Shown: piece after piece, positions 32,311-41,708 of the stretch
How the letters are laid out: each line of letters opens with the position of its first letter
How positions within the stretch are numbered: position 1 is the first letter of the stretch
Source: Seison nebaliae
Lineage: Eukaryota > Rotifera > Pararotatoria > Seisonacea > Seisonidae
Direction: 5' to 3'
NCBI GenBank assembly: GCA_023231475.1
Contig: JALJEE010000026.1
Location: 1 to 41,708 of the forward strand
DNA length: 41,708 nt
Position numbers and translations under genes: made by a program
Notes under the pieces: model-generated
Database searches by the model: none
What the model was told of the DNA's origin: nothing
What the model saw: only the letters and a program-made list of their open reading frames with translations

Positions 32311-35300
32311 ATTTCCCTCTAGAGAAATGATACAATGAAAATTTTTTGTTCTTCATCCAAAGGAATTCCTAATTTCATTAGTAAATTTTCATAATAATTA
32401 AGAATATTAAAAGACAATTACTATAATTATCAACATTAATTTTTGTGATAGGAAATGGTACCATCATTGTACAATTCATCTTAAATGAATTAAAGAAAGC
32501 GACGTAATTTCATGATCTTGAACGAAAAGAAATATTCCTATGAAATTATCCATGATTATCGGAAATGTGCTAATTCTTCCTATCAGATACAATGAATACG
32601 AAAAATAGTCCATTAACCGGAAATTCAAAGATTAATTTTCCATGTTAATCTACTAAGTTTTTTTCGAGGAACACTACTTATTCTAACGACGTCGCTAAAC
32701 AACAATTGTTTTGTTCTTGTCTAAAGTTGTTAGAATATCTAAATAAAAGAAATCATGTCAAACGTGAAAAGAAACTAGAAGAAGAATCTGGAATGACCGT
32801 TCGAAACGAATAAAACTTTTTGACACTTCAGAGGTTTTTATCTGATAGGTTCTGTTGACTAATCGAATGGAATTGTGAGAAGTGGAAGTTTGTAAAATGA
32901 ATAAATAAAAATCAATCGTACTTCAAACTCAATAAGTGAGAAGGCTAAAATAGAAGTGAAGTACTTTGTAAGGTATGTTCTCCGGTAAGAAATGTTACGA
33001 ATGTTATTGTTATTCGACCGTTCGATTTGTTGAAGATTTGTAGGGAAATGTGAAAAATATTGAAGTATTAATAGGAATCATGAAAAGTGATTTTAAGGGG
33101 GAAGAAGATGAGTAAACAAATAAAAGAAGAAAACAGCAATCATTTAATGTACGAGAATTGTTTGAAGAAATCTCAGAATATGAAAAGGAATTATTCAAAT
33201 ATAACGTGGATGACAGAAATATACGTCACGAAAGAATTTCTGTCAGTTAATTGTCTCATTCCTTAAAAGTAGTAATTTACTGCAGATGATTATATAATAA
33301 TAATAATAATAATAAACGATGGATGTTCATCTATTCTATTGATAGTTGGACGATAAATTCACATTAGAATATCTCTACAGATTATACTATTAGATATTTG
33401 AGAAATATAATTCTTCCTTTAAATTACTCAATTGTTTTCTATAAAGGCAATTAATAGATTTAAGAACCTCAATTTTTGAGATTCATCCATGTTCCTCTTG
33501 TCGCTTTTGGACGATATTAAGAAATTGAATATTCTCATCGAAAACAAGAAGAAGAAGAATAAAGGAAGAAGGAAGGCAAATCGAACCTGTATTTATTTTC
33601 GTTTTGCTGAAATTGCCGAATTAACAACTATATTAGAAAAGCGTTCATTATCTTCGCCTATCCCTCATTTCACAATAGAATGAAAATGAAATAGAAAAAT
33701 AAAGAAGATTCTCTTTTCATTATTAAGTTTTATACTTTTTTTTCCTTTCTTCATTTTGATCCGTTCACATTCGTCTTTTTTAATGCAGATGCTGCGTGAC
33801 ATTATCATATTTCCGTCAGAGTCTCCCTATTTTTTCATGTTTTCTATCACACATCACTACTAGTATTCCATCTCCATTCTTATTCTTATTATTTTTATCA
33901 CTTGGAAAGACTTCTTCTTCATATGAAGCGAAAACCGGACATTGGAGACATCCCAGGTATTGTCAACCGCTATACCTATTCAGATGATACATATCCTCAT
34001 ATCTTGAAATGTAGAGTAAGACTACTTGAAATCAAAATTTAATACTAATTGAGATTCTCTTCTCCCATCATTCTCGTATAAATGTCTCAGGTTATTCCAT
34101 TAGAAAACCGTACGACATTCTCCAATCGCCAACGGTCACTTACTTTTCTCTTATAAGAGATTTAACTTAACTTAAAAGGTCATTAGGAGACATTTCGTAT
34201 CCAGCTTTTCTATCGAAAACGTCTTCACTTACTACTCATGTTAAATGAGGCTTAAGTTGGGTGGGAGAAATATGACGGGAGAAGTTTCATAGGACGAATC
34301 TAACCGAGAAATTTTGTTCCTTTGTACATTTTCGGAAGTTCGAGATTGTTTAAAATAAAACTCAATTATTATCAAACACAATAATTTTTATGGGGTGATT
34401 CCAAGAATGTGTATCCTTGATCTATTTTGTGTTGGAAGCGTGATAAAGTAGCGGAGAAGACGAATGAAAAGGAAAAGCAACTTTACACTTAATCCATAAA
34501 ATTTAGAGAAATTATGATATATTCATCCGAAGAAAATTATTCTTTCATCTAAAGAATGAACTTCCCAAAAGAATATTCCCTTTTTATCAAATCCCATTCC
34601 TCTAACCGGACACACTTAACATAGATGTTTGAAAACATAAATGTGAATCTTGTAGAACTTCATGAGATTTGCAGTATCCTTCGCCTGAACGAATAGAAAA
34701 GATTCTCCGAATGTGCGAGATCATATGACAATCATTAGAATAATTGGGTGAAATGTGCACGAAACGAATAGGGAGTGAATGCTTAAGGCATTCGGTTTCA
34801 AGTTCGAACTTCAATTATGACATAACATTGCTCCAATAAATATGTCTATAGAACATAGGAAATGTACAACTAATATTGGAAGAATAATGTAATGGAACGA
34901 TTTCATTTTTCTTAAAATTCAACCTTATTCTTCAAGTAATAGAATAGGCAGAGAATAATGAAAATTATATCGATTTCCTATGATTTGTTTTGAAGGCCAA
35001 TTTTATGTCAATTTGACATTGTGAAATTCTTATGAAAACTATTTTCTGAGTCAGATGAGGTTTGGATTGATAAATTGATCGAACTAATTCGGTGAACGAT
35101 ATATGAATGAGACGGTATATGTGATTAAGTTGAACATATCGTGTTGGTCGAGGGGAAATGAAAGACAAACAAATGATCCATCATGGAGAAATCGAAGCCA
35201 AAAACTAGGCTAACATGAAAATGACAAAGGAGAATTGAATAATTAGCTAGACTTGTGGCTTATATTGGTTTGACTGATGATGATGACGATGATGATATGA

Positions 35301-35987
35301 TACATCCGTTCCAACCGTTCGTTCTATTTACCCTTGCTTAAGATAAGTCATGATACATAGAGGACGGACGACAACGTCCTGATTATTGACGAAGAGAAGA
35401 TATATGTGGTATACTTATCAGTTTTCTTTAGTTTGACTTTGTTTTTACATATATTTTTGAGGTCGTCGAAGGATTATTGTTTATTACCATTCATGTGCAT
35501 AGGTAGTGATAAGACTTAGATAAACAAATCTTTTAGAAACAAAAATAATGAAGTATAAGGTGAAAATGAGTGACGAGAAATTATGAACCGTCGAAAAAGA
35601 TTGACATAGAAAAAGAGGTGATTGTCGAGGTTCCTTCTTCCTTCTATTATTATGCTCATGACTCAGAGCAGTAAATCGCTTAGCTATGTTTCCTATTAAT
35701 GAAAGTTTGATGGAGTTTGTTCCTCCTCCCATTCCTTCTTCTTCACATCTCCACCTATTATTCTACTATTGATTTTGAAAGGAATTGAATAGAAGAAAGA
35801 AAATCTTTGACGAAAAAAAAAATCGGAAAATAATGGAGGAAGAAATAGTCGAATATCTTTGAATAAGTATGTCACTCTATGTTTGATGTAGATGGATGAA
35901 GATATGGATATGAGGATATCGATCAACCAAATAAAATGTTATATGTCGATGATGAAAGAAAAGGAAAACGAAAATTGGAAAGCCAAA
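32311..35987. other. Gene-poor interval, right part
   Basis: About 3.7 kb without a recognisable gene. It includes a (TAA)7 microsatellite and a GATGATGATGACGATGATGA stretch near 35276. A possible plus-strand exon pair near 33923-34170 is too weak to call. Confidence 0.4.
33295..33315. repeat. (TAA)7 microsatellite
   Basis: Seven perfect TAA units in non-coding sequence. Confidence 0.95.
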
Positions 35988-36476
35988 TTACATTGGAGAT
36001 GCTACCGCTAAGGTGGCAGGATTGTATGAAATATACATTCTCTTTTGCACCAGAATCATTTCCACAACAACTGGTAATGGCGCTGCAAGAAATATAATAA
36101 GTGGAAGATCTTTTACATCAATTTGCATTCCACCATCTAATTTACATACAAACCGATATTTACTTACCTATGAAATGATGTAATGATCTTTCGCCATGGT
36201 AACTGATCTCACCATATTCATGATCAATACAGCTCTGTCTAACACTAGCATTTAATGATGGTATTTATACAAATCTTACCGGTTCAGATTGCACTGCAAT
36301 TTCGCTATTCGCTTCTCCTAATGAATATTTAAGTTGTGTTCGCTTCCACTCTACTTCATTTATTCTAATTATCTGTTGTTGTTTCAGACGCAGGTGAAAT
36401 TGGAAGTTAATTATATATTTATCTTCGTTCAATCTTCTTAAGAGAAATTTGTTTTTCTTTCGGAAAATATATTTTC
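35988..36476 (-). CDS. Unassigned small protein, multi-exon, 5' end unresolved
   Basis: Proposed exons in coding order: 36476-36355, 36317-36280, 36244-36168 and 36082-35988 (TAA), with introns of 37, 35 and 85 bp. Two donors are strong (GTAAGA, GTAAGT) and the last acceptor is TATTTCTTGCAG. Phases agree at all three joins. The product (about 109 residues from the first exon) has a basic start, a coiled-coil-like stretch (LRLKQQQIIRINE joined to EKRIAKLQCNLNR), then CIDHEYGEISYHGERSLHHF and APLPVVVEMILVQKRMYIS, ending ATLAVASPM. The exon ending at 36355 has no ATG in frame, so an upstream exon is missing. The neighbouring gene ends only about 60 bp upstream with its own stop and AATAAA, so it is not the source. 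I do not recognise the family. Confidence 0.35.
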
Positions 36477-36539
36477 CTGATCAAATGAACATTAAAATTT
36501 ATTCTTATCATCATTATAAATTAACAAAAGTTTACAAAA

Positions 36540-37295
36540 TCATTTTTTATATAATTCATCAATTAGCAACTGTTCGTAATTGATATGATTTATAGCGAAA
36601 TTGGAGATTTGCTTATTTCTTTGCTCAATTAAAGTTGACTTGGTATCCATTAACATCTCTTGCTTCCGTCTACCATTTTCCCATGAGATATATGTCGCAA
36701 GATCATTAACAGTCTCCAAAACAACTTCATTAACATTTCTCTCTCGTAATTCTTTCACAAAAGACTCATAAGGATTATTTGTCTTCATTGGTTCTCCTCG
36801 ATCCTTTTCAACTCGTTCATATAATCGACAATTCCATAAACTCACATGCTCGATATCCGACATCATCCTTATGCAATTATTCAAATGTTCCTTCTGCTGC
36901 TCATAAGGAAAAGCAATTTGTACATTTCCTACAGTTTGATTCACTTCAATGACATTCTCAGTTTGTGTCGACAAATTGTGGAAGCCTGAAATATATTTAT
37001 CATGAGCCAATGATGAAGCTAAAAATGTTTGGAGGAATTCAGTTTGAGTCATCGTCAGAAATCTTAAGAAATCACTTATATCAACATACACTAATTGGGT
37101 GGAATTGATGCATCTGGATTTTATTTGAAAAGGAATTCCCAAATTCAACTTTTCTGATTTTTCTAGCGAATTATCTTTGATATTTTCTGTAACGGTATTC
37201 AATATATTATTTGCTTTCTTTTTCAAACTATTTACCGTTTGGACAGAACGATAACTTTGTTTTTTGACCAGAGAAACAATTGATTGAAAATTCAT
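36540..37295 (-). CDS. Unassigned 251-residue protein, possibly mitochondrial
   Basis: A single-exon frame with ATG at 37295 and a minus-strand AATAAA about 40 bp after the stop. The first 33 residues (MNFQSIVSLVKKQSYRSVQT and on to KKKANNILN) contain Lys/Arg, Ser and hydrophobics but no acidic residue, as in a mitochondrial presequence. The rest is soluble and mixed-charge, with QLVYVDISDFLRFLTMTQTE in the middle and a C-terminal helical region (LIEQRNKQISNFAINHINYE). It has no membrane span and no low-complexity tract, unusual for this window, which supports a conserved globular protein. I cannot name it. The promoter is shared with the divergent SPF45-like gene 388 bp away. Confidence 0.65.
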   Translation of the reverse strand: MNFQSIVSLVKKQSYRSVQTVNSLKKKANNILNTVTENIKDNSLEKSEKLNLGIPFQIKSRCINSTQLVYVDISDFLRFLTMTQTEFLQTFLASSLAHDKYISGFHNLSTQTENVIEVNQTVGNVQIAFPYEQQKEHLNNCIRMMSDIEHVSLWNCRLYERVEKDRGEPMKTNNPYESFVKELRERNVNEVVLETVNDLATYISWENGRRKQEMLMDTKSTLIEQRNKQISNFAINHINYEQLLIDELYKK

Positions 37296-37683
37296 TTGTT
37301 ATTTGTTAATAATGTGAATGTCTTTATTTTAAAGAATTGGTGATGACAAATGTTCACATCACATCAACTTCAATGAAGGAAAATAAATAAAAAATTTATA
37401 AAGAAGTCAAAGTTCATTCCATTCACCAAACAACATATTTTCATCCAATAAATAAATTAATAAAAAAATAATTGAAAGAGTTAAATTTGTTGATTATACT
37501 GGCTCAATGAATATAAATGAGTGATTAAATCTTGATTTTGTTTTTCAGCCAAAAATTTAATTTTTTTTATGAAAATTTCTAAATATTTTAACTATAAATA
37601 TTGTCAGAAAATAAATTTCAAATAATTAATAAACAATAGTGAGATTTTCTTGGAAATAAAAAATCCTTTGGAATATCGGAACT
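37296..37683. promoter_or_regulatory. Divergent promoter region
   Basis: 388 bp of very AT-rich DNA between the start codons of the unassigned minus-strand protein and the plus-strand SPF45-like gene. It must contain both transcription starts unless these lie further out. No specific site is recognisable. Confidence 0.5.
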
Positions 37684-39276
37684 ATGAGTTTATACGATGA
37701 TGACAATGAGATGATTGCTGATAAATGTGAATTGATGAATAGCACGAAGGTAGAAAAAGACATTAAGAATGAATCGCCAAAAACATTTCAACTCAATTCG
37801 GAACGTTTAAATTTGATGTCGAAACAAATTCAAATTCGTTCCAGGTTTCTATTCTTCTGCGATCAATTTTTGATTATTTTTTCAATTTTCATTCAAATAT
37901 TCCACAACATTTTGGCTGTTTAATCTTTTAATATTATTCTTATTGATTTGGAAAAACGATTTTTATTTTTTATATTATCATGTGTTGCGATTAATGAATG
38001 AAAATAGTTTACAAAAAAATCGAAAATCTTTAGGTCCCGAACCAATCAAACGACATTTTGTACCTCCACCTAAATCCACAAATATGCACAAAAAATTAAT
38101 AACAACAACAACAACTGTAACGTTCAATGAGAAATTGGAGAAAAGTTAAAATTTAATTTTAATTTTAAAATAATTAAAAACGAATGAAAATTTCCATTAT
38201 TATTTTAGAGAACAAAAATGATGAACTGAATGAAACGAATAATTTGACAGACATTTTCAACAACGATGAAGATGATGAACAATTTTTAAAAAAATTTCCC
38301 AAGAAAAATACGACAAATGCTGAGTCAACGTTTGGACAGTTGAAAACCAGTTCTATCATTCCTAAACAAGGACGTGCAGATGCTGATTTGTCAGTTTTCA
38401 ATAAAAAGGAAAAAGAATTGAAATTTAAACAAATTACAAAGAAAATGAAAGAAGATGAATTTGAAAATGATTTCAATGACACTTTTATGAATCCAGCTAT
38501 TCAAAAGAAGAATTGTTTTCTTTTTCATGTTTCCCAAATACCATTTCATTTGAATCATTTCGTAGATCGTTGCACATTTGGAATCGACGAATATGATCCG
38601 ATGTTTCCAAATTCTTACGAATTCCTCTCATTTGAACGTCGACGTCACATGATAGCTGGAGAATTTCGACTTCGGGTAAAAATAAAAGAACTGCAAATGA
38701 AATTGGAAGAAGGTTGTTTTGACAAAATTCTTATGAAATTATTTTACTATTCTTTCTCCCTAACGAGAGAGATATCATTTCACTTTTCTTTCTTATTCTC
38801 ATATTTATCTTGAATTGTTGTTTCATTGTCTATTTTCATGGAAATCTATCTAAATTCATCCAGCCAAAAATGAAGTGACTCAGTTGCCAACTAGTGAACA
38901 AAAAGGTAGATCTCAATTAAAGAAACTTCCGAGAAGAAGGAAATATTCAAATGATTCAGACAAATCATCCGAGTCTTCTATTAAATCATCACCGAAACAT
39001 AAGAGAAATGGAAAAGATTCATACAGGAAATCAAAAGGCAGCGGACAACAAGTGGCGAAAAAGCTTATGGAGAAAATGGGGTATGTCGATGGTCTCGGTC
39101 TAGGTAGAGATAATAAAGGCATTACCCAATCTTTACAAGTCAAAAAGAAGAGATCTAACATTGGAGTTGTAATTAATCCGGATAAAAGAAAATCGAAAAA
39201 CACAAATATTCAACCGAACAAACAACCAGTCTTACAATCAGCAATGTCACGTTACGTAGACGAGAAAGATGACTAA
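37684..39276 (+). CDS. RBM17: SPF45/RBM17-like splicing factor lacking the C-terminal UHM
   Basis: Exons 37684-37844, 38008-38144, 38209-38712 and 38864-39276 encode 404 residues; introns are 163, 64 and 151 bp, phases consistent. SPF45 acts in alternative splicing and 3' splice-site choice. The match: MSLYDD at the N-terminus; IDEYDPMFPNSYEF in exon 3, equivalent to ADEYDPMFPNDYE in SPF45, followed by the charged FERRRHMIAGEFRLR; and a G-patch near 325-370 (QQVAKKLMEKMGYVDGLGLG, DNKGITQSLQVKKK, NIGVVI), in the SPF45 arrangement. Family members end in a U2AF-homology motif domain (an RRM-like fold binding ULM ligands). Here the protein stops about 35 residues after the G-patch (…SRYVDEKDD). 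AATAAA lies at 39363-39368, and no RRM is encoded in the remaining plus strand. The stretch between Asp/Glu-rich exon 3 and EYDPMFPN has no counterpart I know. Confidence 0.78.
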
Positions 39277-40080
39277 ATATTTTTAATTTTCTATTTTTCA
39301 AATTATCCTTTCTGTTTTTACCATTTCCTTCTTAAACTTCATCGAAATATTTGTTTAAATCCAAATAAATTTCACCATTCAACTTCTCTTATAATTTTGT
39401 GAATTTAAAGAATTAATTCAATTTATTAGTTTCGTGCTAGTTAAAAGAAAGGTTCCAGAGTTTGATAGAAAAATAATTTTAGAATGCAACTTGTTTAGTA
39501 TTTTTTGTGCAATTAATTTATATAACTTAATTTGGAGAAAAATCAAAAACAAAATATTTACACCTAACAAAATTAATATTTGTATAGTTATCAACCTTTC
39601 TTTAACTTTTTGGACAGTTGTCAATCTTTTTTCCTCAATTTCGGACACTTATCAACCTCAAAAAATACTGAAAATGTAACTGGAAGGGTTGGAAACCGTA
39701 CATAAAAACTTTCTATGGTTTTTTCTTTCTTTTTTTTATTAATACAACAAATCCTCGCGGGGTAAATCAAAGTGGAAACTGGATAACTCAGCTGAAGAGT
39801 TATTAGAAATATGAGATTTAGCCTGATCCAGATGAGGTTTCAGGGAATCAGGAATGAAAGATACGATATCAAAATTCCAGAACGGCAGTTCAACGTTTCC
39901 TTATTATATTTTCATACTTTAAAAATTTTTAGTCACAGCAAGTTGAATGTTAATAAAACTGTCATCACTATTTTTAAAATTTTCATCTCAACTTCATTTG
40001 TGAAAAAACCTAATTTTTGCGGGAAAAATAACAAACCGAATATTGAATGTTGAAAAATTATATTGATTATGAATGTCTTT
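39277..40080. other. Intergenic or retroelement 5' region
   Basis: The 3' UTR of the SPF45-like gene ends near the AATAAA at 39363. The rest is AT-rich and without coding frames. It contains a tandem repeat (39586-39659) and a perfect 7-bp hairpin (ATAACTC, loop AGCTGAA, GAGTTAT at about 39782-39802). Some of it is probably the 5' UTR of the retrotransposon, whose 5' boundary I cannot place. Confidence 0.4.
39586..39659. repeat. Imperfect tandem repeat of about 31 bp, 2.4 copies
   Basis: The units are 39586-39615, 39616-39646 and a partial 39647-39659. Each begins A(G/C)TT(A/G)TCAA(C/T)C and the two full units end in TTTNGGAC, with pyrimidine-rich middles. Position upstream of ORF1 is compatible with repeated promoter monomers of a retroelement, which is inference. 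Confidence 0.65.
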
Positions 40081-40131
40081 ATTTAGAATACTTTATTCTA
40101 AATAGATTATTATAAATTAGATTATATCTAA
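40081..40131. other. Two hairpin-forming inverted repeats before retroelement ORF1
   Basis: ATTTAGAATA-CTT-TATTCTAAAT (40081-40103) is a perfect 10-bp stem. TTAGAT-TAT-ATCTAA (40117-40131) is a 6-bp stem sharing the TTTAGA/TCTAAA core. They lie 41-91 bp before the ORF1 ATG. Confidence 0.75.
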
Positions 40132-40171
40132 ATATTATTCTAATTTTTGGAGAGAGAGAAAAATTCCTATA

Positions 40172-41184
40172 ATGAGCCAAGGTACGAGTACATCCGACGC
40201 TATATGTTCTTCTGATCATATTAATAATGCTGCAAACGACAGTAATGAATCTTCTAGCAGTAAGAACAAACTAAGAGGAAGACCACCTGGGGCGAAAAAC
40301 AAGCATACACCTACCTCTCGTAAAAGAACTTGGGTGGATGAAGAAGACGGGAAGAAGACGAATATACCAACTTGAGGAAAGAATTGGGATTTCTCTCAGA
40401 ACGATTGTTAGAGTTATCGGAAAGTGTACGTTGTATCAACAATAAATTAAGCGATAACATTTCGGAACAAGACAAATTATCCAAAATGGTCAAATCCATT
40501 ACCGATAATAACGTCAGTTCTATTTCGAACACCTCCAACAGTCATAATAAGACGAGTAGGAAGCAGTCTAATTCCATCGTCAAATCTAAGAAATCGTATG
40601 CTGGTATGCTACATGGTGTCCCAGTTCCGACGACTTCGGATTCTACCAAACAGCTTCCGACCAATAATTCGAGTAAAAATGAGAAGATAATGGAACCTGG
40701 AGTAAAAAGAATCGAAAAGAAAAGAGAAGCGAAGAAACCGTTGTGTATGGGCTCCAATAAAGATCTGTCGATTACCGCAGTGGCTCGTAAGAAAAAGCCC
40801 ACCCTTCGATCAATTATGGTGTCAAACCTTGCATCTTCAACCACCGTAGATACGTTCCAAGATTATTTGGAAAATCGAAAATTACCTTACTATAAAGTAT
40901 GGCGACTAAAACACAAAAAATATGATGATTCGGATTCAGTGGCAAGGACGTTTATCATCCGATTTGACATCGATGACAAAAATAAATTTATCGATGATTA
41001 TTTATGGCCAGAAGGTGCATGTGTCACCGAATTCTTCTTCTCCGCATCAACAAATCAATTCCTGACAGAAAGATGTGTTGAAGGTACGAAAAGAAATCTC
41101 GATGATGTATTGATGGTTCAGTCGACAGAGACTTCGTCATCAAACCAATCATCCATTACATTTTCGAATGGGAAGAATGATTGA
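40172..41184 (+). CDS. Retrotransposon ORF1 protein, interrupted by a frameshift
   Basis: The first part (40172-40375) starts at ATG, is Ser/Asn-rich and has an AT-hook-like core (RGRPPGAKNK) followed by a basic stretch, so it should bind nucleic acid. It ends at TGA, but the coding sense continues in the -1 frame. That frame is open from 40342 and reads EDEYTNLRKELGFLSERLLE, a coiled-coil segment expected for ORF1 trimers, and runs to TGA at 41182-41184. The C-terminal domain has KVWRLKHKKYDD, RTFIIRFDIDD and LWPEGACVTEFFF, matching the 'WPEGVLVRRF' end of ORF1 proteins of several invertebrate LINE clades. The shift lies around 40338-40350, within two near-identical GAAGAAGAC/GAAGAAGACG strings. 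It could be a one-base deletion in this copy, an assembly error or programmed -1 shifting. Confidence 0.75.
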
Positions 41185-41708
41185 CACTTTTCCGATCTAC
41201 CCGATCGGACCACTTCAATACATCCCAACAACACCCGTCGTCACATCAAATTTATGTCTCTCAATATTCATGGTCCAACCAATCTTCGCGCTTCTATTTC
41301 TCTTCTTACGAACTACGACATTATTTTCCTTCAAGAGACGTGGCTCGTTGGAACCAAACCTGTCTGGCTGTCGTCAACTGATCACTTCGTTTATCATACC
41401 TCAGCTGATCCTCCCAATTCCGATAACGGAGCGGGTCGTCCATCTGGCGGTCTCTGTACATTTATCTCTAAAGATCTCTTTCCTCATTCTTTCACTCATA
41501 TGTCCACCGATGTAGTTCATTTCATGATACAGGATATTCTATGTTTTAACGTCTATTTCCGTCCTCATGACTTCACAATTTTCCACTCTACTCTTTCCGC
41601 TATCGAATCTTTTATCACATCAAGTAGCCACAGCGGCTTCCTCATCGGGGGCGACTTCAATTGCGATCCAAGAATGCCCTCTCCAGCAGCAAGCCGACTG
41701 ATCCAATT
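41185..41708 (+). CDS. Retrotransposon ORF2, endonuclease domain (partial)
   Basis: The frame continues from ORF1 without a phase change, directly after its TGA, and is open to the window end. The first in-frame ATG is at 41254, already within the first endonuclease motif (KFMSLNIHG). Later motifs of the exonuclease-endonuclease-phosphatase fold are present: IIFLQETW with the metal-binding Glu, GRPSGGLCTFISK, FNVYFRPHD and the GGDFNCDP motif at about 41647-41667. This domain nicks target DNA to prime reverse transcription. Reverse transcriptase lies outside the window. No codon is broken in the visible part. Confidence 0.88.

Larger units (their letters stand above)
40081..41708 (+). mobile_element. 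Non-LTR (LINE-type) retrotransposon, 5' part, cut by window edge
   Basis: An ORF1 with an AT-hook and a C-terminal domain seen in invertebrate non-LTR elements is followed directly by an apurinic-like endonuclease domain. Codon use and base composition are clearly less AT-biased than in the host genes. The reverse transcriptase would lie beyond the window. The left boundary is unknown; 40081 is only the first recognisable structure. Confidence 0.85.

Noticed and set aside
33923-34170. Possible plus-strand exon pair (MKRKPDIGDIP joined to GYSIRKPYDILQS)
   Set aside because: The sites are only moderate and the product is short and unrecognised.
34770-34815. T-loop-like GTTCGAACTTC as a possible tRNA
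   Set aside because: No acceptor stem, anticodon arm or D-arm can be folded around it; no tRNA gene was recognised anywhere in the window.

Overview
This is eukaryotic DNA from a small invertebrate. It is AT-rich, most introns are only 35-65 bp (GT...AG), the proteins carry long poly-Gln, poly-Asn and Ser/Thr tracts, and the genes are metazoan: a TET dioxygenase, a protocadherin-like receptor, an RBM24/SUP-12 splicing factor, an SPF45-like splicing factor, a chitinase-like protein and a multi-copy neuropeptide precursor. TET plus a protocadherin-type gene argues against Caenorhabditis-like nematodes. A compact arthropod such as a mite is my best guess. That placement is inference.

Layout, left to right. 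A four-exon TMEM186-like gene (+, 627-1396) is convergent with a five-exon TET gene (-, 2293-6990). After about 2.3 kb without clear genes come a 76-residue membrane protein (+, 9326-9556), a six-exon GH18 chitinase-like gene whose catalytic Glu is Lys (-, 9671-13005), a two-exon precursor of FDAL-type peptides resembling orcokinin/orcomyotropin (-, 13650-14100), a nuclease-like fragment (-, about 14612-14804), a five-exon RBM24/38/SUP-12 gene (-, 15306-17766) and a single-exon protocadherin-like receptor (-, 19374-23576).

From 23.6 to 36.0 kb no gene is recognisable. Two short sets of candidate exons with good splice sites lie in it (28.3-28.7 kb, +; 32.2-32.3 kb, -). The density rises again at 36-39.3 kb: an unassigned minus-strand gene with two of the shortest introns in the window (35988-36476), an unassigned 251-residue protein (-, 36540-37295), and, divergent from it, an SPF45/RBM17-like gene (+, 37684-39276) that stops after the G-patch and lacks the usual UHM/RRM. 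The right end is a non-LTR retrotransposon running off the window: a frameshifted ORF1 with an AT-hook, then an endonuclease-bearing ORF2 in the same frame, separated by one TGA.

The genes do not form a pathway. The most unusual features are the TET active site (HKE instead of HRD, plus changes at two base-contacting positions), the pseudo-chitinase with a huge disordered insertion, the FDAL peptide precursor, and the SPF45 homologue without its UHM. Exon joins were worked out by hand from GT/AG sites, reading phase and family similarity. None is supported by RNA data here.
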